A stretch of 33,071 nucleotides of DNA from Bacteriovoracales bacterium. Lineage in GTDB: Bacteria > Bdellovibrionota > Bacteriovoracia > Bacteriovoracales > Bacteriovoracaceae. The notes beneath the pieces were generated by a model, which was given only the letters and a program-made list of their open reading frames with translations, made no database searches and was not told the DNA's origin. Below are positions 25,856 through 33,071 of the stretch, piece after piece. The stretch is taken from the NCBI GenBank assembly GCA_030149295.1, contig JASBRV010000009.1, positions 1 through 33,071 on the forward strand. The letters run 5' to 3'. Within the stretch, counting starts at the first letter, position 1. Each line of letters opens with the position of its first letter. The translations under genes were made by a program, and so were the position numbers.

Positions 25856-26569
25856 CTAGAATGAGTAGCCGAGTGAAAGAGCAAAATCCCAATTTGAATA
25901 AAAATCCTCTTCACTATTGCCATTTACATTTGGTCTATCCGCTTTGTAATGAATCACCGTTAGGTCTGCTCTAATCTCAAAGTTCTGATTGAGATAAAAT
26001 TTAAGAGCAGTGTCCCACATAAGACCGGTATGAGTTAGTTGCGTATCAACACTATCTGGATCACTTGTTGTGAATTCAATAAAGTTATTGCTTTCAGTTA
26101 GTTGGGCGAGACCAACCCCTACCATCCAATCTAGGTAAATAATCTTATTAAAGGTATTAATTTTGGAATAAAAAGGTGACCACATGAGCATACCACCATA
26201 GTAGCCATCTACAATTCGCCGAAAAGGTCTAGATCCAGAACCACCTTCATTCCTCAGTGATTGAGCTGTCGCGTTTTCTTCCCCCTCATTGATGGCGTAG
26301 ATAAATTCAACGCCCCATTCTTCTTTGAAAAAATAACCTGCCCTTCCCTGAAATGTCATAGCATCAACAAAGGCGCCCGAAGTCGTTAACCCCGTTCCTA
26401 AGTTGAGATGAATTTTTCCTGCTTTACGAAATTTTCGATTTTGAAGCACGTAAACTTCTTTATCTTGATCAAGCCAAGTGAAGCTATAAGTGTCTCCCTC
26501 TGCTGCGAATAATTGTGATGAAGTGAAAACAAAGAATAATAAAAAGAAGTTAAAGAATTTCTTTTTCAT
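25856..26569 (-). CDS. Outer-membrane beta-barrel protein of the gliding operon
   Basis: A 237-residue exported protein with signal peptide (MKKKFFNFFLLFFVFTSSQLFA). Alternating strands and a final aromatic pair (NWDFALSLGYSF) mark an outer-membrane barrel. The opening EVYVLQNRKFRKAGKIHLNLGTGLTTSGAFVDAMTFQGRAGYFFKEEWGVEF fits the small-barrel family common in Myxococcus and relatives, which includes gliding proteins such as GltA, GltB and CglE. Which one it matches cannot be told by eye. It is the first gene of the glt operon and has AGGAAG before ATG 26569. Confidence 0.8.
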   Translation of the reverse strand: MKKKFFNFFLLFFVFTSSQLFAAEGDTYSFTWLDQDKEVYVLQNRKFRKAGKIHLNLGTGLTTSGAFVDAMTFQGRAGYFFKEEWGVEFIYAINEGEENATAQSLRNEGGSGSRPFRRIVDGYYGGMLMWSPFYSKINTFNKIIYLDWMVGVGLAQLTESNNFIEFTTSDPDSVDTQLTHTGLMWDTALKFYLNQNFEIRADLTVIHYKADRPNVNGNSEEDFYSNWDFALSLGYSF

Positions 26570-26643
26570 AGCAAAGCTTCCTGCTTGAGTATGGGCATAA
26601 AACCATCCATGGCCTTATCCTAATTTAACAATATTACACACTT

Positions 26644-26671
26644 ATTCTAACATGACTCGAATATTGCGCAA
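26644..26671 (-). promoter_or_regulatory. Probable promoter of the glt operon
   Basis: On the minus strand TTGCGC (26671-26666), a 16-base spacer and TAGAAT (26649-26644), eleven bases after the addA stop. It predicts a leader of about 68 bases before the barrel gene. Confidence 0.5.
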
Positions 26672-26681
26672 CGGCGATATC

Positions 26682-29600
26682 CTAATGGGGAAAACATAAC
26701 TCTTTATACTCACACGTGGGACAATGATCCTTATTAATTTGATCAAGATTCTCTAGGTCTTTCCAAACCTTATATAAATCGTCTTCTATTTGCGCTAGAG
26801 TTAAAGAGACGTCTTTTATTAGCTTTTCATCAACAAATGCTAAAACTAGCTTTACTTTCTTTTCTGGCTTTTCAGTCTCTTTTAACAGAGCAAAAGCATA
26901 TGTTTTTAATTGAAACCAGTAAGGAACACATTTCTTTTCTTGATAGCGACCTGTCTTAAAATCCCAGATCTCCAACACTTCACCTTGATCATCGTTGATT
27001 ATCAAATCAGGAATTCCTGAAATCATTTGTCCAAAAAAAGAAAACTTCATTGGTTCTTCGCTGACCAACTGATTGATAGGAAAATGCTCTTGAATCTGGT
27101 TAATTACCCACTCAGCCCCACCTTGAGTAGAAGAATCTAGTTCGTGTTCAAGCGGTAAAACAAAATTATGTTTAAAAGCATGTTCTAAAGCTAAGTGAAC
27201 CAAAGAGCCTCGATTTTTTGAGGACGAAAGCGAGAAAGCCTCAGTTGATTCTTCCTCTACAACTGTTTCCCTACCGAGAGAATTATCGTTAAAAAGAGAG
27301 CCCACCTCATCTTTATCTAGTTTCAATATATTTTTTAAAAAGAACTTTCTTGGACACTGTGACAAAACAGCTAACTTAGTCACACTTAATTCAGCACCTA
27401 TCCCTAATTGGGAAAGGTCGTTTTCCGCTCGGGATGCAAGATAAACACCAAGTCCATCACGATGAAACATAGGTAAGGAAAATGACAAATTTACATCACT
27501 GCCAAAAACTTGTTCATATAAAACTTCAGAGGTGACACTCTCTCCCTTTAAAGATGTAAAAATCTCAGTATAGCCACTAGTTTCCTCGAATAACCTGAGA
27601 CCATTGATCCAACTAGACTTAGAATAACTCGCCGGCTTTTCATTGAACTCAATATCGACCCAAAAAAGTTTATCTACGGCCCGTGTCGTGGCCACATAGA
27701 ATAGTCTCTTGAACTCAGAAAAATCTTTTCGCTTATTTATTTCTTGTTCATAGATAAATGCGGGGGATTTATAAGTATCAGTTTTTCCAAGTCCTGCCAT
27801 CCACTTGAGACTAAAAGGTAGCTTCCCAAAACTTCCGCCTCCTGACTTACTCGAGCCATTACTATGAATACCCCCAAGAATTACCGTTTGAAATTCTAGC
27901 CCCTTAGAAGCATGAACTGTCATAATTTTAACTCTTTGTGGATTTTTTCCATATTGAAAATCGAGGCTATAGTTTCCATTTAAAAAGCTTTTACTGTACT
28001 CAAAGACGACACTTGCTCGATCTCCTGAGAGTTCTTTAAGTACTTTTACGAGAGAAAAAGTTTGATTTAGGTTTGATGATGAAAAACCTATCGCCCACAA
28101 AAACTCTTTAAATGATTCCATTAAACCTAAGCGCGACTCTTTCTCAAAGTAACAATCTAGAGCTTCTATATTAAATTTTAGATCTAGGCCCATTTTATTA
28201 AGTATATAATTGAGAACCCTAAAGCCATCTCTCTTATTGTCTTGGTAGAAAACACACGCACGGGAGTACTCTAAAAACAAACAAAGGAAAGGGTCTTCTT
28301 CTAGGTCAACCTTTACCTGGCATGTAAATCCAGAGTCATTCTTCATCAGTTCTGGAATGAGATACTTTGTGGGGGAAAGCTTACGATAGAGAACGGCTAT
28401 TTCTTCATCATTCTCATTTATATAACCACTAATAATCTTAGACTCTAAAAAGTTTAGCTCCGTGGCAGAGAGACTTTTCTTATCGTCTTGAGAGGAAAAA
28501 ACTTTCAACGCATGTTTTTGCAAAACTCCCTTTTGATCTTTCCCTTCAGGAAAATCCTGTTTAACCATAGGAACAGAAAACTCATCATCTCCCACATAAT
28601 CCTTTCCTAAAGGAAGAAGATTTTCAAAAAGGCCATTATTGAAAGCAATAATATTTTCCGCAGAACGATAATTATTTCGTAAGGTTAAATTTTGATAAGT
28701 TTTTTCTGATGCTTCCTGGAAAACACCAAGCTCGCCACCGCGAAAGCCATAAATGGCCTGCTTAACATCCCCAACGGAAAAGACTCTCTTCATGTCGTTA
28801 CCAATAATTTCTCGAACGATTGAAAACTGTACCATACTCGTGTCTTGAAATTCATCTATTATAAAATAGTTGTAAGCCGAAGATACTTGCTCAACCGCTT
28901 GTTCGCTTTCATTTAAACACTTCCAAACATAAAACTCTAAGTCAGTGAATGTTAAACCTCCTTCTTGAAAGTACTGTTTCTCAACAAAAGCATAAAGTTC
29001 TATGATTTTCTTTGTCCAAAGTTGATATGCTTCAAAAGATTCAATAAGAGATTTGTAATCTTGATAATTAGATTTTAAAAAATCACGAAGAAGCTTAGTC
29101 TTTTGGAAATACTGATATACCTCATCATCAACTTTTCCCTCTTTTACACTTGGAAAACGTGACAAGTTATCAAAATAAATCTGTGCTCGAGAAATGAAGT
29201 CTATGACATCCTTTGAGCCTTCTATTTGAGTGCTAAACTGTTCTAGGAAATTAAACCATTGAGGTATTTTCTTCGAATCTGGGCGAAAAAGAGAGGGTTC
29301 AATCCGATGCTCTTTCCATCCATGGCCCATGACCATCTCTAAGCCTTTTTCTATCCAAATCTTTTCATCATCTAATGATCTTTGATCTTTTGAGACAGAA
29401 CTCCATAGGATTCTAATATCTGTATCTGAAAATATTTCTATAAAATTTTTCTTAAGACCTTTTTTATTGAGAATTAAATGCTCACACCCGCTAGCTTTCA
29501 GCTCTTCAAAGTTCACCTCGAGCCACTGATCAATAAGATTTGATATCTTATTTTCAAATTCAATATCTGATAGCATATCTTCATCACCGGCGAGGCCGGA

Positions 29601-30020
29601 AATATAGCCCTGATTTATCAAACGGTAACAAAAACCATGGATGGTTCCAATGTATAAATAAGGAAGAGCAATTTCAGCTTCTTGCCACATCCACAAGGGT
29701 GCCCTTTCAAGTCCTGCTTGCGCTCTATTTTTTCCTAAATCAAATCTCTTCTTCATCCTTAAAAAAAGCTCTCCAGCGGCTTTTTTCGTGAAGGTCATTA
29801 ATACGATCTCAGAAAAATAGTGTTTTAATTCTTTCGCGAATGTAATTTTATCTTCGCCCTCATGTTTTTGGCAAAACTCATCAAAGAGATGAATGATGTG
29901 CTCTACTAAGACAAAAGTCTTTCCTGAACCTGCTCCTGCACCAAGTAGAACTCCCCCTTCATGGTGAATGGCTTCTTTTTGCTCATTATTTGGCTCTCTT
30001 AATTCTAATTCTTTCATCAT
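26682..30020 (-). CDS. addA: AddA-type helicase-nuclease subunit
   Basis: A 1112-residue UvrD-family helicase joined to a PD-(D/E)XK nuclease, for processing double-strand breaks with AddB. Helicase motifs: GAGAGSGKT (27-35), VLMTFTKKAAGEL, FIIDEFQDTS, SVGDVKQAIYGFRGGE, LRNNYRS, VKIMTVHASKGLEFQTVILGG and RLFYVATTRAVDKLFW. Nuclease: GSLVHLALEHAF, GIPDLII (Asp1005) and EIWDFKTG (Asp1020, Lys1022). Cys889, with Cys1100, Cys1103 and Cys1109 at the end, fits the iron-sulfur clasp normally described for AddB. The frame opens at 30068, but ATG 30020 overlaps the addB stop (ATGATGA) and has GGGAG upstream, so it is chosen. Confidence 0.92.
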   Translation of the reverse strand: MMKELELREPNNEQKEAIHHEGGVLLGAGAGSGKTFVLVEHIIHLFDEFCQKHEGEDKITFAKELKHYFSEIVLMTFTKKAAGELFLRMKKRFDLGKNRAQAGLERAPLWMWQEAEIALPYLYIGTIHGFCYRLINQGYISGLAGDEDMLSDIEFENKISNLIDQWLEVNFEELKASGCEHLILNKKGLKKNFIEIFSDTDIRILWSSVSKDQRSLDDEKIWIEKGLEMVMGHGWKEHRIEPSLFRPDSKKIPQWFNFLEQFSTQIEGSKDVIDFISRAQIYFDNLSRFPSVKEGKVDDEVYQYFQKTKLLRDFLKSNYQDYKSLIESFEAYQLWTKKIIELYAFVEKQYFQEGGLTFTDLEFYVWKCLNESEQAVEQVSSAYNYFIIDEFQDTSMVQFSIVREIIGNDMKRVFSVGDVKQAIYGFRGGELGVFQEASEKTYQNLTLRNNYRSAENIIAFNNGLFENLLPLGKDYVGDDEFSVPMVKQDFPEGKDQKGVLQKHALKVFSSQDDKKSLSATELNFLESKIISGYINENDEEIAVLYRKLSPTKYLIPELMKNDSGFTCQVKVDLEEDPFLCLFLEYSRACVFYQDNKRDGFRVLNYILNKMGLDLKFNIEALDCYFEKESRLGLMESFKEFLWAIGFSSSNLNQTFSLVKVLKELSGDRASVVFEYSKSFLNGNYSLDFQYGKNPQRVKIMTVHASKGLEFQTVILGGIHSNGSSKSGGGSFGKLPFSLKWMAGLGKTDTYKSPAFIYEQEINKRKDFSEFKRLFYVATTRAVDKLFWVDIEFNEKPASYSKSSWINGLRLFEETSGYTEIFTSLKGESVTSEVLYEQVFGSDVNLSFSLPMFHRDGLGVYLASRAENDLSQLGIGAELSVTKLAVLSQCPRKFFLKNILKLDKDEVGSLFNDNSLGRETVVEEESTEAFSLSSSKNRGSLVHLALEHAFKHNFVLPLEHELDSSTQGGAEWVINQIQEHFPINQLVSEEPMKFSFFGQMISGIPDLIINDDQGEVLEIWDFKTGRYQEKKCVPYWFQLKTYAFALLKETEKPEKKVKLVLAFVDEKLIKDVSLTLAQIEDDLYKVWKDLENLDQINKDHCPTCEYKELCFPH

Positions 30021-32407
30021 GAGAGCACTCCCTTTGTGCAAACAAGTTTCCCAGGACAAAACTGACAAACACTCGGTTCAAGTGGAGCTATCTTAAAAAG
30101 ACTCCCTCCATTTACCAAATCATACATGGCCTCAAAGTTCTCATTAAAAATTTCTAGGTAACTTGAAACATCTTCTTTTAGTCTCTCTGGCTTAAGACCT
30201 TTCATGAATCCAATTTCTTGCAATTTATTACCTACATCGCTATCAGGATAAAAAAGAAGAGATCCCGAGATATCTGAAAGGTTAATATATCCAAAAGCAC
30301 TGTATTCTTGCTCTATTTTTAAGAAACTCAAGTAAAACCAAAGTTGTATGGACTTCATCCCCTGAAATTTATACTTATCTGGAATTGAACCACCTGAACG
30401 CTTTAAGTCAAAAACCATCACTCCTAGCTTTTTTGACTTTATCAAGACGTCAATACGACCATTAGCGCGTGGGTCGTCAATTTTAGCTTCAAATTCAAAA
30501 ATAATTTCAGAATCATAATTCTTAAGTTTTAAAAACTCTTCAATCGTTTGTAGCGAAAAATAAAAGGTCTCGGCATAGCACTCCTGATAAAGTGATGCTT
30601 GGGATTTTATTTTTTCACTTAAGTATTCATTAAGATATTTATCAACTAGTGAACCTAGAATGTTCTCATCTAGCTCATTATAAAACTGTAAGTAATCCTG
30701 AACGACAGCGTGCTGGGCTTCACCAAGATGACGAGGATCAATTGTCTCTTCTCTCTCTGGCTCTAAATTAATACTATCAACATAGCTATAATAATATTTA
30801 GCAGGACAATCGACGAGAGTTTGCATACGACTTGCAGAGAGTTTTTCCACCTTATGATTTAAAATCTTCTCTTCACTTATGAGACTTGTCTCATATTTTT
30901 CATTTTTCTTTCCCTCAATCTCAATTTCATTCCATAAGTCATCTTCAAAAAAAGTTGACCATACTTGATCATGGTCTTTAAGTCCTTCTTCTATTAATAG
31001 TTTCATATTGCCAAGAGAGAGAAGGTCCCTAATATGAATGAGATAAAAGCTCAGATCTAAAGATTGGCGTCTAATTGGGCCAAGGCTTACCAATAAGTCT
31101 TGAACTTCCTTGGGGTAATCTGGCACTCCACCTAAAGATAAATCATGATCATTAGTTACATAAAGATAAGATTTCCCGGTGGGATTTGTCTGGTAAAGAT
31201 TTGCCAAGGAAATCATATTAAAAGAGAAACTCTTTCGAAGAGGAATATTGAAGGTCCGAGGTAGATTAAGCTTCGTAATATCAAAAATTACATTGAGATC
31301 AAATGTCGTTAACAGCTCATTTTTTTCAGAAAGACTATTGTAATGATCAATGGTTTCTATCAATATCGAATAGTATTTGAGTTTTGAGAAATCCTCTACT
31401 CTGTTCCTAGGAGTAGTGTTAATAAGGCCTTGTATTTCTTCACTAAGGGCCTTCAAAGTTGTTTTTTCACCTTCTTTTGAAAAAAGCTTTTTATAGATAT
31501 CTTGCTTAGTTTTTTTCTCTATTCCCGAAAACAAGCCCAACTCAGATTTGAAGAAAAAATCCCTGCGAGGGATTTCCAAAACATTTTGAAATTGAATACT
31601 TTTCTTTGGAATAATGATGTCGCAAGCATCATCATCTAAGAGAGTTACGAGAACGGAGTTGCCTCTACCTTTACTAAAAAAAGTTACTTCATACTCTTTG
31701 CTTTTAATTTCAAAGTCGCTTTGTGTCTCTCTATCAGCTTGGGTGAGAATCCAATCGACCCAGTCAGTTGGTAAACTTTGCTTAACGACTTCATTTGAAA
31801 GAGGAATCATCACCTCAGTTCTTTTGCCAATACTTTTAAGGAGTTCAATTTGATTTGCAGATAAATGGGTAAAGCCCACAAAAATAAAACCGTTTTCAAA
31901 TGACTCCTCCTCTGAAGAAGCAATCACTTCTATCAAATCAGAATAAGCCTGGTGTTCATCAATGATTTCTTGGTTTTCGACAACGAGCCAAAAAGTTACT
32001 ACTGCCTCGCGAATGATCTCTGGATAGTATTGAAGTAATTCCTCCATCAAATTTTTATCTAAAGTAAAAGAGCGGAGATCTGTAAACAACTCAAAGGCTT
32101 GATGAAATAAAGAAGAATCCTCATTCTCAAACTTCATTTTCCAAATCGTAGCCAAAATCGGAATAAGGTCGGCCTTTCGAGAGACCTTTGAATCTGGAAA
32201 ATACTTTACAAAGAGGTCGCTTAAAAACTTCGCAATCGTCGTAGATTGAATACGATTACCAAGTCCAAGATCAATGATTCTATTCCTGAAGGCGTCAGCA
32301 ACATTTGGGTTAGGTCCAATAAGAGTCCATTGTTCGCACTCTTCTAGCCCAAATTTTAAATCCAATGCTTCTAAAGTATGATTGTATTTAATTACGCTTA
32401 ACGCCAT
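30017..32407 (-). CDS. addB: AddB-type nuclease subunit
   Basis: A 796-residue partner of AddA, short for the family. The N-terminal part opens WTLIGPNPNVADAFRNRI, with no Walker A motif where many AddB proteins have one, so it is probably a structural or inactive helicase-like part. The C-terminal PD-(D/E)XK nuclease shows GEAQHAVVQDYL, NGRIDVLI (Asp653) and VFDLKRSGG (Asp667, Lys669). Cys534, Cys781, Cys784 and Cys790 fit the family's iron-sulfur clasp. In RecBCD-type enzymes this subunit also reads the Chi site. GGAGAG precedes ATG 32407, and a four-base overlap couples it to addA. Confidence 0.85.
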   Translation of the reverse strand: MALSVIKYNHTLEALDLKFGLEECEQWTLIGPNPNVADAFRNRIIDLGLGNRIQSTTIAKFLSDLFVKYFPDSKVSRKADLIPILATIWKMKFENEDSSLFHQAFELFTDLRSFTLDKNLMEELLQYYPEIIREAVVTFWLVVENQEIIDEHQAYSDLIEVIASSEEESFENGFIFVGFTHLSANQIELLKSIGKRTEVMIPLSNEVVKQSLPTDWVDWILTQADRETQSDFEIKSKEYEVTFFSKGRGNSVLVTLLDDDACDIIIPKKSIQFQNVLEIPRRDFFFKSELGLFSGIEKKTKQDIYKKLFSKEGEKTTLKALSEEIQGLINTTPRNRVEDFSKLKYYSILIETIDHYNSLSEKNELLTTFDLNVIFDITKLNLPRTFNIPLRKSFSFNMISLANLYQTNPTGKSYLYVTNDHDLSLGGVPDYPKEVQDLLVSLGPIRRQSLDLSFYLIHIRDLLSLGNMKLLIEEGLKDHDQVWSTFFEDDLWNEIEIEGKKNEKYETSLISEEKILNHKVEKLSASRMQTLVDCPAKYYYSYVDSINLEPEREETIDPRHLGEAQHAVVQDYLQFYNELDENILGSLVDKYLNEYLSEKIKSQASLYQECYAETFYFSLQTIEEFLKLKNYDSEIIFEFEAKIDDPRANGRIDVLIKSKKLGVMVFDLKRSGGSIPDKYKFQGMKSIQLWFYLSFLKIEQEYSAFGYINLSDISGSLLFYPDSDVGNKLQEIGFMKGLKPERLKEDVSSYLEIFNENFEAMYDLVNGGSLFKIAPLEPSVCQFCPGKLVCTKGVLS

Positions 32408-32507
32408 ATTCGCTCTCCATCAAACACATTTTTATCATTTATGCTTGAAGTTGACACCGCAAAGAGTGTAAAAGAGGACAATACGCATCATAACGAAGGC
32501 TTGAATC

Positions 32508-33071
32508 GTGTTAAATGAGAGTAGGCTTTTAAGCTTTATAGACAACAATAATGAATTTTCCCTCCATTTTATTGAAGGCCAAAAGCTTGTGGAGGACCTC
32601 GCACTTATTCACAACCTAAAGGGAAAGGGCTTTGCCTATTTTCGTGACTCTGTTCTCTCTTTCATTCCTTTAAACACACTCCTTAAACACACCGAAAATC
32701 TAGGTCTTTATATTGATTCTAAGGATCCCTATTTCTTACTAAAGATAGAAATGTCCCAAATGGGCTATTTTAGAACTCTCCTCTTGCCTGAAGATCTCAA
32801 TGAATTCCCTGATGAACTCAAAGGAAATGCGAGACTCTCAAAAATATCTCAAGGTCAAAAAACCCCCTACACCTCGATCATCGAAATCAATGGATTAAAT
32901 TTTCATCAAATCGTTAATCAAATTTTAAAGGACTCTTATCAAATAAAAGGCGAAGTCATTCTCAGTCAAGATGCAGACCAAGCAGCTTTTATTATGCAGT
33001 TGCCTCGAAAGAACTGGGATAAAGAAGAGTCTCATTCAGAGCCAGATTTTGATCAATTTTATCAAACCTTT
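32508..33071 (+). CDS. hslO: Probable Hsp33 redox chaperone (HslO), N-terminal 188 codons, cut by the right edge
   Basis: Open to the window end. The stretch QKTPYTSIIEINGLNFHQIVNQILKDSYQIKGEVILSQD, then AAFIMQLPRKNWDKEE, follows Hsp33, where YxGVVxLEGDTLAxCLEDYF leads to a strand pair and GGMLLQVMP. The N-terminal part (FIEGQKLVEDLALIHNL) fits more loosely. The zinc-binding redox switch (CxC and CxxC) lies in the missing C-terminal part, so the call cannot be confirmed here. In E. coli it is a holdase activated by oxidation. The start is GTG 32508: an in-frame TGA stands at 32502 and GAAGG lies at good spacing. Divergent from addB across about 100 bases. Confidence 0.62.
   Translation, partial: MLNESRLLSFIDNNNEFSLHFIEGQKLVEDLALIHNLKGKGFAYFRDSVLSFIPLNTLLKHTENLGLYIDSKDPYFLLKIEMSQMGYFRTLLLPEDLNEFPDELKGNARLSKISQGQKTPYTSIIEINGLNFHQIVNQILKDSYQIKGEVILSQDADQAAFIMQLPRKNWDKEESHSEPDFDQFYQTF

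Overview
The window looks like chromosomal DNA from a low-GC member of the Bdellovibrionota, most likely a relative of the Bacteriovorax group. This is inferred from the AT-rich coding style, the Gram-negative envelope proteins (signal peptides, lipoproteins, beta-barrels), and above all a Myxococcus-type Agl/Glt gliding cluster of the kind known from Bdellovibrio and its relatives. No rRNA, tRNA, CRISPR array, phage or insertion sequence was recognised. Coding density is high; the only long stretch without a firm gene is 32-366.

Region 1 (1-2690): on the minus strand, an operon of unknown purpose (lipoprotein, three-helix membrane protein, short PNPOx-like flavin-binding protein). It is followed by a repeat-rich gap and the first codons of another minus-strand gene at the left edge. 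Region 2 (2690-5240): groES-groEL on the minus strand with a promoter and a palindromic leader. Each of the two genes is followed directly by a copy of the same structured repeat element, and a strong terminator ends the operon. Region 3 (5242-11346): a ClC-type chloride transporter with CBS domains, DNA polymerase I with a ruined proofreading site, an RDD membrane protein, thioredoxin, and GmhA (LPS heptose synthesis), whose start codon directly follows a terminator. Region 4 (11423-15364): envelope proteins, namely a secreted NodB-like deacetylase, a DUF4105 (Lnb-like) domain joined to a probable beta-barrel, and two tandem DUF3015 paralogues.

Region 5 (15586-26569) is the main feature: a compact Agl/Glt machine. 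AglR/Q/S-like proteins (a TolQ/TolR-type proton channel) lie on the plus strand. Facing them on the minus strand is an operon of outer-membrane barrel, GltC, GltD, GltE, a small secreted protein, GltG and a small bitopic protein, with several 1-4 nt overlaps. A four-helix membrane protein sits where the two arms meet. The expected assembly has the proton channel drive the inner-membrane GltG, which reaches through the periplasmic TPR proteins to the outer-membrane barrel. No gltA/B/H/I/J/K set is visible apart from the one barrel. Three of the proteins are unrecognised and are candidate new parts.

Region 6 (26682-33071): addB-addA, a RecBCD-type recombination nuclease in which both subunits carry an iron-sulfur-type cysteine set, and, divergently, the start of a probable Hsp33 chaperone gene cut by the window edge.
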